Shown one piece after another: positions 1-6,795 of a stretch of DNA of 13,127 bases (positions are counted from its first letter, which is position 1; each line of letters begins with the position of its first letter). Source of the DNA: Mesenet sp031546805 (GTDB lineage Bacteria > Pseudomonadota > Alphaproteobacteria > Rickettsiales > Anaplasmataceae); NCBI GenBank assembly GCA_031546805.1, contig JAVBJW010000063.1, forward strand, positions 1-13,127, given 5' to 3'. Under the pieces are notes generated by a model, which searched no databases, was not told the origin of the DNA, and worked only from the letters and a program-made list of their open reading frames with translations. Position numbers and translations under genes: made by a program.

Positions 1-345
1 GGACGGAAGAATCTGAATAATGTTAGACCTCTTTCAATTTGAGAGGGTCTAGTGAATAGGACCTTCCAAGACCTACACAACCGTTCGAGCTGTTTTAAGA
101 TTTTTTCTTTTAAATTTCTTAAAATAAGGGTTGATATCCTTGTAGTTATATGCCTTAAAACATACGACTATAGCGTTCCCAGTTATCAGCTGGTAGTTTT
201 TAGTGGTGGGACTCCACAAAGAGGCTAGGACAATACCTCTCTTTTGATGCGGTCATTTGCTTTCTCTCCAGATTGGCGCAAAAATAGGTCGAAGAAAACA
301 AAACAATATATCAGAAATTCCAATCAAATCTTAAATCAAAAATCT
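1..345 (+). other. Unassigned stretch with a long, once-interrupted open frame
   Basis: I cannot assign this stretch to a family. Frame 1 of the plus strand is open from about 43 to 348 apart from a TAG at 226-228, and reads as protein-like sequence (for example VPSYQLVVFSGGTPQRG, then SPDWRKNRSKK). No good start codon with a ribosome binding site precedes it. The same DNA holds three short hairpins in a row: 179-182 with 190-193, 203-206 with 214-217, and 220-224 with 236-240, the last followed by CTTTT. It could be the tail of a dead gene, an insertion-sequence interior (see the IS-end-like repeat at 24-51) or a structured RNA. The hairpin stems are only 4-5 bp, so the RNA reading is weak. 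Confidence 0.2.
24..51. repeat. Back-to-back IS-end-like inverted repeat
   Basis: TAGACCTCTTTCAA (24-37) faces TTGAGAGGGTCTA (39-51), whose reverse complement is TAGACCCTCTCAA. The left arm closely matches TAGACTTCTTTCAA at 8846-8859, which sits directly outside the IS5-type transposase remnant there. I infer that these are terminal inverted repeats of one IS5-type family, here left as two abutting ends or as part of a miniature element. Confidence 0.35.
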
Positions 346-730
346 TTTTAACATCTTTTTTTTATTCTTTATGTTTTTTCTTGTGTTTAGGTAACTTATG
401 AATATCAATAAATCTTAGTAGCTGTGAAGTTCTTGCGAAACTCTCTGACATCGAAAAGCTTTTTGAGCGGAGGTAAGAGTAAAAACACAGTTATCCGGAT
501 TTTCCGAAATACTGCTAAAGTCAATAGTTTTCTCTGTTAAAGGTGCTTTACTATTCCTCTGTGGATTCAATCAAATTATTGATCCTCTGCAAAACGCAAG
601 AATAAGCACATAATATTATTTGATTGATACCCAAATGGTAGAATTTTTTTCTGTATGACGCTTTAAACCAAGATTTTTTTGAAGAATACAATCAATTTAA
701 TTATATTTTTTGTTTCGTATGGGGGCCTAT
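346..730. other. Gene-free stretch, no recognised content
   Basis: No gene is recognised here. On the minus strand 415-570 is open for about 50 codons without a normal start codon. A second minus frame ending at 362-364 reads protein-like (…LLRFIDIHKLPKHKKKHKE, shown in part). Both could be pieces of one frameshifted dead gene running leftward from about 620, but they match no family I know. The rest is AT-rich and featureless, and separates the unassigned stretch on the left from the IS1-type remnant on the right. Confidence 0.2.
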
Positions 731-1037
731 AGAATTTGGGTTGCTATATGTGCAAGAACAGTAAGAATTCTTGCTATTTTTGTGGCAAACATACAAAAAG
801 AGCAGCCCACATGGGAATTGATAAAGAATTTATGTCCTATTTACTGATTTCTTATCGTGGAATTTTACCAAAAAGAAAACATGTAATTGGAATACTCAAA
901 TGATTGAAAGCATGAATGCCACATTTCGCCACTATTTATTCAGATTTCGATGAAAAACTAAATGTTATTCAAAATCCAAACTATTGTTGATGCTACTCTT
1001 TCTCTGCTTTTTGTTTTCATGCGTATCCTAATGCAAC
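731..1037 (+). mobile_element. IS1-family transposase remnant (3' part)
   Basis: Decayed C-terminal half of an IS1-type DDE transposase, readable only by changing frame. From 731 it gives RIWVAICARTVRILAIF, like the IS1 block around W-Y-A-I-C-R-R-T-G-R-I-L-A-F. From about 843 a second frame gives TDFLSWNFTKKK, then TQMIESMNATFRHYLFRFR, a stop, and KTKCYSKS, the conserved end of the family (compare K-T-x-C-F/Y-S-K-S). A third frame then gives TIVDATLSLLFVFMR. At least two frameshifts and one nonsense codon make it inactive. The N-terminal zinc-finger half and the left end of the element were not found. Family assignment is from remembered motifs; the frame changes are seen directly. Confidence 0.6.
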
Positions 1038-1082
1038 CAAAAATACTTAACTTGATATTATATTAATTAAAAACCTATATTA

Positions 1083-1868
1083 TTAAAATAAAAACTGTTC
1101 ACTAAATATTCTTTCATCTAAAGAATGGTCGCAATCAAATAATAAGGTTATTTTATTATCTAGGTCTTTACAAATTTCTATTTTTGATATGTTATGAAAC
1201 TCCGTATAATCAGAAACAACGGTTGCTGGTCGATTTTGTGGATCAAGGATTTCAAGCTCAACTAAAGCATTATTAGGTAACAGTGCACCACGCCACCGCC
1301 TTGGTCTAAATGGGCTTATAGGAGTTAAAGCAAACAAATTTGAGTTCAGTGGTAAAATAGGACCACCAGCAGAAAAATTATACGCAGTACTACCAGCTGG
1401 AGTAGAAAGCATGACTCCATCTGCAATAAGTTTTTCAATCCTTAGTTCATTGTTGATAGTGATTTTTATATGTATTACCTGGTTAGTTTTTCTAAACAAT
1501 GATATTTCATTAACAGCAGTGGAATAATATTCTTTGCCATTTATATCTGTAGCTTTCATTTTTAGCAAAACAAGTTCAGTTGGAATTGCTTTATTTATGT
1601 GTTCTATTAAATTTTCTTCTAGAGATTTATTTAACAAAAATCCTACTGTACCATAATTTATTCCATATACATGTATACCCTTGCCAATTATATAGTTATG
1701 TAAGCTATGTAACATAAACCCATCACCACCTATAACCAAAAGAAGATCGATATTGGATGGTGAATTTTGTTTTATATCAATAAATTTAGATTCTCTGAGC
1801 AAATTGTATATTTCTTTTGATTTTACCTTATCTGCTAAGATATAGGCTATTCTGTTATATTTATTCAC
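1083..1868 (-). CDS. nadK: NAD kinase
   Basis: ATP-dependent phosphorylation of NAD to NADP in the cytosol, the only route to NADP in most bacteria. The 261-residue protein has the family's two hallmark blocks: GGDG at residues 47-50 (Asp49 is the expected catalytic aspartate, after LLLVI) and the NAD-binding segment DGVMLSTPAGSTAYNFSAGG at 150-169, with the conserved Asn120-Glu121 pair between them. Length is slightly below that of E. coli NadK. The start is GTG at 1866-1868; no strong ribosome binding site is visible. It lies 29 bp downstream of rpmE on the same strand, so the two are probably co-transcribed. The downstream side (below 1083) is insertion-sequence debris with no clear terminator. 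No lesions seen. Confidence 0.93.
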   Translation of the reverse strand: MNKYNRIAYILADKVKSKEIYNLLRESKFIDIKQNSPSNIDLLLVIGGDGFMLHSLHNYIIGKGIHVYGINYGTVGFLLNKSLEENLIEHINKAIPTELVLLKMKATDINGKEYYSTAVNEISLFRKTNQVIHIKITINNELRIEKLIADGVMLSTPAGSTAYNFSAGGPILPLNSNLFALTPISPFRPRRWRGALLPNNALVELEILDPQNRPATVVSDYTEFHNISKIEICKDLDNKITLLFDCDHSLDERIFSEQFLF

Positions 1869-1897
1869 TTAAAATATTTTAGAAGCATTGTAGATAT

Positions 1898-2119
1898 TTA
1901 TTCTTCCAAAAAATTACCAAACTTATTCATAAACTTAGCTAATTTACTAGTTTTCTTAACTGCACCAGTGAGGTTTCCAGTCCACGCTGGATGTGTATGC
2001 GGATCAATATCCAAGGTCACTACAGAACCTTCAGAACCATACGTTGAACGTGTTTCAAATTGTTGGCCATTTGTCATAACTACAGTAATCTTATGATAAT
2101 CAATGTCATTTTTTTGCAT
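1898..2119 (-). CDS. rpmE: 50S ribosomal protein L31
   Basis: Small protein of the large ribosomal subunit, bridging to the 30S head. The 73 residues contain the L31 signature: YHKITVVMTNGQQFETRSTYG, shown here in part, then LDIDPHTHPAWTG at about residues 36-48. The CxxC zinc-binding pairs of the C+ type are absent, so this is a C-minus L31 that does not need zinc. The ATG at 2117-2119 is preceded by a good ribosome binding site (AGAGG, 5 bases upstream). It is the first gene of a likely two-gene operon with nadK and has a candidate promoter at 2162-2190. Confidence 0.93.
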   Translation of the reverse strand: MQKNDIDYHKITVVMTNGQQFETRSTYGSEGSVVTLDIDPHTHPAWTGNLTGAVKKTSKLAKFMNKFGNFLEE

Positions 2120-2161
2120 ATCATCCTCTGAGCTAATTTTAAAGCAACATGTATTTGTTAC

Positions 2162-2190
2162 AGTCTAATGTTAATGATAAAATATGTAAA
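2162..2190 (-). promoter_or_regulatory. Candidate sigma70-type promoter for rpmE-nadK
   Basis: On the minus strand TTTACA (complement of 2185-2190) and TAGACT (complement of 2162-2167) are separated by 17 bases. The -35 matches consensus at 5 of 6 positions and the -10 at 4 of 6. It sits about 43 bases upstream of the rpmE start codon. In AT-rich DNA such matches also arise by chance. Confidence 0.4.
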
Positions 2191-2328
2191 GTAATATCAT
2201 AATATTAGTTAGGCTGTGTCGACATTTTAAAAAACAATGATATTCGGATACTTCTGCTGGCGGCGGTTAGACCAGATTGTGATTAGTCTATTGTTGTTCT
2301 CTTACTTAAGAAAATACTACAAACTAGT

Positions 2329-2355
2329 TTGACTTTTTTAAAAAATCTGTATAAT
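2329..2355 (+). promoter_or_regulatory. Promoter of the RNase P RNA gene
   Basis: TTGACT (2329-2334) and a perfect TATAAT (2350-2355) are separated by 15 bases, slightly short of the usual 17. The -10 ends 7-8 bases before the predicted 5' end of RNase P RNA at about 2363, where transcription should begin. The fit to the mature RNA start makes this the best-supported promoter in the window. Confidence 0.7.
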
Positions 2356-2362
2356 ATAAAAA

Positions 2363-2713
2363 GCCTAGGTGAAGTAAGTGGCTGCTACTATAAGTTGTTA
2401 TATAGTAGAGGAAAGTCCGGGCTCCAAGGAAAAGTGGTGACGGGTAACATCCGCCGGAGGTAACTCTAGTTATAGGGCTACAGAAAATACCGCCTATATT
2501 TTTAGGCAAGGGTGAAAAGGGGTGGTAAGAGCACACCGTACTCATGGTAACATGAAGTAGCTGAAGTAACCAACACCAGGAGCAAGGCTAAATAAAGATA
2601 AGTTTTATGTTTTTCCTCATATTTATCTGGGTAAGCTGCAAAAGGTAAGTGGTAACACTTGCTATAGATGAATAGCCACATAAACAGAACCCGGCTTACA
2701 CTTCTCCTAGCCC
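2363..2713 (+). ncRNA. rnpB: RNase P RNA (bacterial type A)
   Basis: Catalytic RNA of RNase P, which removes 5' leaders from tRNA precursors; it works with the RnpA protein, not in this window. Conserved blocks occur in the right order: GAGGAAAGTCCGGGCTCC at about 2408-2425, ACAGAAA near 2480, AGGGTGAAAAGG near 2509 followed by the GTGGTAAGAGCACACC element, AGATGAATAGCCAC near 2666, and ACAGAACCCGGCTTA near 2685. The closing helix P1 is visible: CTAGG-t-GAAGTAAG at the 5' end pairs with CTTAC-ACTTC-t-CCTAG at the 3' end, which sets the limits to within a few bases. Length of about 350 nt is normal. No clear intrinsic terminator follows. Confidence 0.95.
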
Positions 2714-2739
2714 ATGAGGACAAAAAAGGTAAAAAAGAT

Positions 2740-2778
2740 GGTAGTTTAACCTAATGAGTCAAAAAAGGAGAAACTACC
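2740..2778. repeat. 8-bp inverted repeat before a decayed gene
   Basis: GGTAGTTT (2740-2747) and AAACTACC (2771-2778) form a perfect inverted repeat with a 23-base loop. It lies between the end of rnpB and the ATG of the decayed frame at 2781. It lacks a following T run, so it is not a typical intrinsic terminator. It could be a remnant of a regulatory leader hairpin or chance. Confidence 0.3.
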
Positions 2779-2780
2779 GT

Positions 2781-3232
2781 ATGGAATATTACATAAAAGA
2801 AGAAACAAATTTCTGAGTTCATAAAAAGTATAAAAAGAATACGCAAGAAAGATGAAAAAATGAAATCCAAGACCTCTCTAAACTCAAAGATATAGGGAAT
2901 GCAATATTTAGTGATGGTTAATTTAAGTTGGGTGCAGTGGCTAATTTAGAATAACAATATATTAACGATTTATATTAATTTTCTATAGATAGTAATAATC
3001 CTTACATAACTAGAAAATATCATGGCTAGATACTGGGCCAATAATATCCAGATATTAAGCATATATATGAATATTACAATATTTAATTGTACTATTAATT
3101 GGAATAAGTGACTTGACTTCAATCGCTGAAGGAGCGTCAGTAGTGAACAAAAGAGGAGTAAATATCATGTGTTGTTAGAGAGGTGTGGTATCTTTAGAAG
3201 ATAAGACGTTAATAACCCCAGCTAAGGAATAG
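2781..3232 (+). pseudogene. Decayed coding sequence, possibly phage tail-protein-like
   Basis: Starting at ATG 2781, with AAGGAG 11 bases upstream, a single frame runs to 3086 without an indel but with seven in-frame stops: TGA 2814, TGA 2853, TAA 2919, TAA 2952, TAA 2976, TAG 3027 and TAA 3042. The intervening peptides look like real protein: EIQDLSKLKDIGNAIFSDG, FKLGAVANLE, FSIDSNNPYITRKYHG. A second frame carries on from about 3095 with SDLTSIAEGASVVNKRGV and VSLEDKTLITPAKE to 3232. The IGNAIFSDG-x-x-x-x-GA segment recalls the N-terminal 'ELN-E-Q…LGDAIF-x-DG…G' pattern of phage tail-fibre-like DUF4815 proteins. That family link is tentative; decay is clear. It abuts the end of the IS982-type remnant at 3222. 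Confidence 0.4.
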
Positions 3233-3845
3233 GCAATGAAGAAAGAGAAGGAATAGAGGGCTTTTTGGTTTTAAAGGAATATGAAAGAAGGATGGAAAGA
3301 ATGTGAACCAAAAAATTTACTGGAGATCTATGCCGAATCTCAAATTTGTTTTTCAGGTTGTCAAAAACCGTCTCAATGACGGATCTTTTTTTTAGTAAAA
3401 TCTTTTCATTTAACGGTATTAGTGCGTTTTTCATGCCTTTTTTGACCTTGGTGACAAGACCTCAATCAAACAACTCTTGAAAAAGATCCTTTTTGATATA
3501 TCACCAAACAACAGGCCATTCTTTGTAAGATTTGCTACAGTCGTCAACATTAACTTGAATTTCTCCTTTTTCATTGAGTGTAATTTTAAGCCAACTCATT
3601 GTACTTTTTCCAAGCTCTGCAATTTCGGCAAAAACTTTGTTTCTTGATATCCTCTTTGCGTGTCAAACTGCAATAGAAGTTGCATCTATGTAAGAAATCC
3701 AGTCATTTTTGCTTGTTCATAAAACCATTTATGTAATTTCTGGCACTCTGTTTTCCATTTGATAGTCTGCAAGTCCATAGTTTTTCAAAAATCATCCACT
3801 GTTATATCTTTCATTTGGTAACCTCTTATAATTTTCAAATGTTTC
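3222..3845 (-). pseudogene. Decayed IS982-family transposase
   Basis: Minus-strand DDE transposase remnant. The intact C-terminal segment (3222-3434) reads ALIPLNEKILLKKRSVIETV, then HRSPVNFLVHILSILLSYS, the block around the last catalytic residue and the R-H-R-S-P motif of IS982 transposases. Upstream in the same frame come VTKVKKGMKN, SRNKVFAEIAELGKSTMSW (SRN…GKS block) and WISYIDATSIAV (first catalytic Asp). This frame is broken by TGA at 3462-3464, 3501-3503, 3663-3665 and 3717-3719 and by TAA at 3729-3731. A frameshift near 3787 puts the most upstream piece, IIRGYQMKDITVDDF, in another frame. Family blocks expected between the GKS and NVDD segments are missing, so there are internal deletions too. 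The N-terminal third is gone. It cannot make an active enzyme. Confidence 0.65.
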
Positions 3846-3881
3846 ACCCTATCTTATGTTTACCTTTTACTTAATCCTTAG

Positions 3882-4007
3882 TTGGTGTTTGAAGTGTTTG
3901 CTGCTATGCAAGTAATTAAAAATATGTGTAAAAGCAAAGTACCAGAATCTTTAGATGAAGTTAAAGTTACTCAAGAAATTATCCAAGCTGTAATGTATTG
4001 TAAGTGA
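3882..4007 (+). pseudogene. C-terminal fragment of an unidentified gene
   Basis: An open frame without a usable 5' end (stop at 3879-3881) gives about 40 residues with strong protein character, including AAMQVIKNMCKSKVPESLDE and VKVTQEIIQAVMYCK, ending at TGA 4005-4007. A +1 frame at this stop continues ENGQPILF. The pattern 'EII-x-A…C-x-ENG-x-PI' resembles the end of Gfo/Idh/MocA-type oxidoreductases, but that is a guess. The 5' part has been lost, apparently where the IS982-type remnant now ends. Confidence 0.3.
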
Positions 4008-4051
4008 AAACGGGCAGCCCATTTTATTTTACACTTTTATGCACAGGAATA

Positions 4052-4471
4052 CTAATAATCAGTATAACTAGAAGTAGTTTTTAATCTTCGTAGTGCATTT
4101 TCACAAATACCGTATGACTGCCAACTACAACCTGCACAGGCATAATTAAATTTTTCCAATGACATTTTTTCCTTAATTATTTGCAGTGCATCATTCCAAG
4201 ATAAAACTTGCCCTTCACAAATCCCTAAAACTTCCATATGCCGTTGGTCTAGTTGTGATATTTTGTTTTGTTCTATACAAGTTTTTTGTTTAGTTTGGTT
4301 TGGACAAGCACCACAAATATCGTCAAGTTTATTTGTTACTTTAATTAGAGTTGAAGGATCTTTTATTAATTTATTAGTTATTTTCTCATAATTTTTTATA
4401 AAAGCGCTAGAGTACCCTATACCCTGAAAGCCATTAGTACACATAAAGTGATGTGCACGAAACTTAAGCAT
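4052..4471 (-). CDS. DUF1284 domain protein (cysteine-rich)
   Basis: 139 residues matching the DUF1284 family: it opens with MLKFRAHHFMC (family pattern M-L-x-x-R-x-H-H-x-x-C), followed by a G-x-G-Y-S segment and DDICGACPN near residues 50-58. Eight cysteines (11, 53, 56, 65, 85, 112, 115, 123) include two similar clusters, C53-x2-C56-x8-C65 and C112-x2-C115-x7-C123, so metal or iron-sulfur binding is likely; the biochemical function is unknown. The ATG at 4469-4471 lies only 6 bp after the bioY stop, so it is translated from the bioY transcript, probably coupled. The protein is soluble, with no membrane segment. No lesions seen. Confidence 0.8.
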   Translation of the reverse strand: MLKFRAHHFMCTNGFQGIGYSSAFIKNYEKITNKLIKDPSTLIKVTNKLDDICGACPNQTKQKTCIEQNKISQLDQRHMEVLGICEGQVLSWNDALQIIKEKMSLEKFNYACAGCSWQSYGICENALRRLKTTSSYTDY

Positions 4472-4477
4472 AAAATA

Positions 4478-5014
4478 TTACTTATTCAAATAGTGCAAAC
4501 CTGCTGTAAGCAAGGCAATTTTTGCTATGCCAGGAATAATGAATGGTAAAAGCCCTGACAAAACTGCTTGTCTAAAACCAATAAAAACAGCAAGTTGTCC
4601 CATGCCAATAAGATAAATTATTGCAGTACCTAATGAGCAATTCAAAATAGTATATGCATAAGCTGTTTGATCTTTTACTTTTTGACTGATAGTCGACATT
4701 ACTAAAGCTGCTACTAAGAAACCTATTAAATATCCACCTGTTGGTCCAACAATGTATTGATATCCACCACCAAAATTGGCAAATACAGGTAATCCAAGAC
4801 TTCCTGCCAACAAATAAGTTAATACTGCACATACTGCATCTTTGCGCTCAAATTTAAGCCCAATAATCATTATAGCTAAAGTTTGCAACGTGATAGGTAC
4901 TGGCTTCAAGGGTATGCTGACTTGAGAAGTGAGAAATAACAATAAAAAACCAAAACCTACTCTGATAAAGATATTACTCCATATAGAATCATGCTCAATA
5001 ACATTATCTCTCAT
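4478..5014 (-). CDS. bioY: Biotin transporter BioY (ECF substrate-binding subunit)
   Basis: Integral membrane protein that captures biotin for uptake, either alone or with an energy-coupling ATPase module; no such module is present here. The 178 residues have about six hydrophobic segments (roughly 15-30, 42-55, 58-72, 92-110, 120-145, 150-172). The BioY signature is clear: LLAGSLGLPVFANFGGG at 68-84 followed by GPTGGYLIGF at 90-99, plus the early V-P-I-T-L-Q-T motif at 39-45. The start at ATG 5012-5014 gives a normal family length. It heads a two-gene unit with the DUF1284 gene and is divergent from the nitroreductase gene; the 105-bp gap must hold both promoters. In this setting it probably lets the bacterium take host biotin. 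Confidence 0.92.
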   Translation of the reverse strand: MRDNVIEHDSIWSNIFIRVGFGFLLLFLTSQVSIPLKPVPITLQTLAIMIIGLKFERKDAVCAVLTYLLAGSLGLPVFANFGGGYQYIVGPTGGYLIGFLVAALVMSTISQKVKDQTAYAYTILNCSLGTAIIYLIGMGQLAVFIGFRQAVLSGLLPFIIPGIAKIALLTAGLHYLNK

Positions 5015-5119
5015 AATTTAATCTTAAGTTAACCAAGATAATGGTAGTATAAAAACAGTAGTGTAGTCAATTATTATATATTACTAACTTTATGTTTTCT
5101 CAAATCAGAGAGTAAGATT

Positions 5120-5674
5120 ATGAATAGAGAAAATCTGTTAAACTTGATAACCACAAGGTACAGTGGCCGCTCTTATGATCCTACAAAAATAGTAACTCAA
5201 GAGCAAATTGATATGCTAATCGAAGCAGCAAGGTGGGCTCCTTCATGTTACGGTGATGAGCCTTGGAGATATGTAATATGCAACAAACAGAAAAACCTTA
5301 ATTCGTGGAATACTTTACTTCACTGCTTGGCTGAGCAAAATCAAAAATGGGCAAAAGATAGTGTTGTATTGATTATTTGCAGTAGTGCAAAAAAATTCCA
5401 AAATCTTGATATGGGAGATAATCGTTGGGGAAGCTATGACAGTGGTGCTGCAAGTTATGGAATGATGCTCCAAGCTACTAATATGGGTTTGATGGCTCAT
5501 CAAATGGGAGGGTTTGATAAAGATAAAGTAACAAAAGAGTTTGGTATGCCTGAAAATTTTGATATTATGTCTATCATGGCAATTGGCTACGCAAAAGAAG
5601 GTGAACAGTTTTTAGAGAGAAAAAGAAGAGCAATAGAAGAAATATTTTTTTATGATAGATGGTATAATTCTTAA
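5120..5674 (+). CDS. Nitroreductase-family flavoprotein
   Basis: FMN-dependent oxidoreductase of the nitroreductase fold, expected to use NAD(P)H; the physiological substrate is unknown. In the 184 residues, RYSGRSYDPTKI (13-24) supplies the phosphate-binding Arg/Ser/Arg set, WAPSCYGDEPWRYV (39-52) the flavin-binding segment, and DSGAASYGMMLQATNMGL (107-124) the core helix in which small residues pack on the flavin. The C-terminal 'AIGYAKEG' strand at 154-161 is also typical. The ATG at 5120 follows CAGAGAGTAAGATT, whose AGAG serves as a weak ribosome binding site. It is followed 70 bp later by dapF on the same strand. It is short, like the smaller members of the family, and appears intact. 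Confidence 0.85.
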   Translation: MNRENLLNLITTRYSGRSYDPTKIVTQEQIDMLIEAARWAPSCYGDEPWRYVICNKQKNLNSWNTLLHCLAEQNQKWAKDSVVLIICSSAKKFQNLDMGDNRWGSYDSGAASYGMMLQATNMGLMAHQMGGFDKDKVTKEFGMPENFDIMSIMAIGYAKEGEQFLERKRRAIEEIFFYDRWYNS

Positions 5675-5744
5675 CTCACTTTGTATTAAAAAAACTTATA
5701 CAAGTTATTGAAATGCATTAAAACATTATAAGGGCATAACCTCT

Positions 5745-6590
5745 ATGAAATCTTCACTTAAAATTAAAGACTATCAAAATCATATTCCATTTATTAAAAT
5801 GCATGGTACTGGCAATGATTTTGTTATAATTGATGTCCGTCATAATAATTACTCTGACTTAGATTATAAGAAAATAGCCAATCGCAAAACTGGCATTGGT
5901 TGTGATCAGGTAATAATCATCAGCGTTTCAACTAAAGCTGACTGTATGATGACCATTTATAATGCTGATGGTAGCAGTGCAGAAATGTGTGGCAATGCTG
6001 CGCGTTGTGTTGCAGATTTAATAATATCGGAAAAAGGTAATAATTACGTAACTATTGAACTGATAAACCAGAGAATTATATATGGAGAGCGCTTAAGTAA
6101 TGGTCAGATAAAGATCAATATGGGAAAACCTTTACTTAATTGGGATGAGATTCCAATATCTATTGCTTATGATACTTTGTTTTTGCCAATAGAGCTAGGT
6201 CCACTTAAAAACCCAGTGGGAGTTAATATAGGTAATCCACACGCTATATTTTTTGTTTATGATATATCAATCATACCCTTTGAAGAGTTAGCACCCAAAC
6301 TTGAAAAGCATGTTTTATTTCCAAATGGAGCAAATGTCAGTATTGCAGAAATAAGCGATGAAAAACAGATTAATCTAAAAGTGTGGGAAAGAGGAGTTGG
6401 TATCACTAATTCGTGTGGTAGTGCAGCTTGTGCTGCTTTTGTGGCAGCGGTTCGTCGTGGCTATATTGATAAAAAAGAAGCATTAGTTACATTGTTAGGG
6501 GGAGATTTATTTATAGAGTTAGATGAAGAAGACAATGTATTTATGACAGGTGAAATTGCATATGTTTTTTATGGTACTTTAATTAAATAA
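5745..6590 (+). CDS. dapF: Diaminopimelate epimerase
   Basis: Converts LL- to meso-diaminopimelate in the lysine/peptidoglycan precursor pathway, in the cytosol, by a cofactor-free two-base mechanism using two cysteines. Both are present: Cys82 in NADGSSAEMCGNAARC (73-88) and Cys224 in ERGVGITNSCGSAACA (215-230). The N-terminal MHGTGNDF (19-26) and GIGCDQ (50-55) are hallmark segments. Most family members begin close to 'F-x-K-M-H-G', so this start gives an extra 10-15 residues. An internal ATG at Met19 would remove strand residues and has no ribosome binding site, so I keep the upstream start (AAGGG lies 11 bases before it). 281 residues is normal. In Wolbachia-like bacteria the product feeds lipid II synthesis for cell division. 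Confidence 0.93.
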   Translation: MKSSLKIKDYQNHIPFIKMHGTGNDFVIIDVRHNNYSDLDYKKIANRKTGIGCDQVIIISVSTKADCMMTIYNADGSSAEMCGNAARCVADLIISEKGNNYVTIELINQRIIYGERLSNGQIKINMGKPLLNWDEIPISIAYDTLFLPIELGPLKNPVGVNIGNPHAIFFVYDISIIPFEELAPKLEKHVLFPNGANVSIAEISDEKQINLKVWERGVGITNSCGSAACAAFVAAVRRGYIDKKEALVTLLGGDLFIELDEEDNVFMTGEIAYVFYGTLIK

Positions 6591-6775
6591 TTTGTAGTAA
6601 TTTAACAGATAAGAAAACTTAAATGCAAGACCTACAAAGAAACAAGAAGAAAAGATTTAGTCTATTATGCTCCATTTTTGTTCTGCTGTCAGTTCAACAC
6701 TTTTTATAATAACATTTTTTCCCACTCAGATCTCACTTTCTCTACTTCTTTCTCAAACTCGCTAAATTTATATAA

Positions 6776-6795
6776 ATATACTAATATATACTAAT
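6776..6795. repeat. Perfect 10-bp tandem duplication at the ankyrin stop codon
   Basis: ATATACTAAT occurs twice in direct succession (6776-6785 and 6786-6795). On the minus strand this creates TAG at 6781-6783 within the ankyrin gene. Because 10 is not a multiple of 3, one copy more or less changes the reading frame; a single copy gives a 22-residue longer product ending at 6704. Confidence 0.85.

Noticed and set aside
1..345. Two-piece tmRNA (ssrA), because the reverse complement contains A-N-D-like codons (GCAAATGAC)
   Set aside because: The reading after AND is RIKREVLS and then a stop, not an A-L-A-A or A-V-A-A type tag, and no tRNA-like acceptor and T-arm are visible.
2324..2723. Two 73-codon open frames on the minus strand
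   Set aside because: They run antisense through the RNase P RNA gene, whose structure fully explains the sequence.
3222..3845. TGA read as tryptophan, since most stops in the IS982-type relic and two in the decayed frame at 2781 are TGA
   Set aside because: Housekeeping genes here use TGG for Trp, the relics also contain TAA, TAG and frameshifts, and ordinary decay explains the stops.
5015..5119. TTGACT (minus, 5065-5070) with TATACT as a bioY promoter
   Set aside because: The spacer is only 13 bases, too short for sigma70. The region must contain promoters, but I cannot place them.
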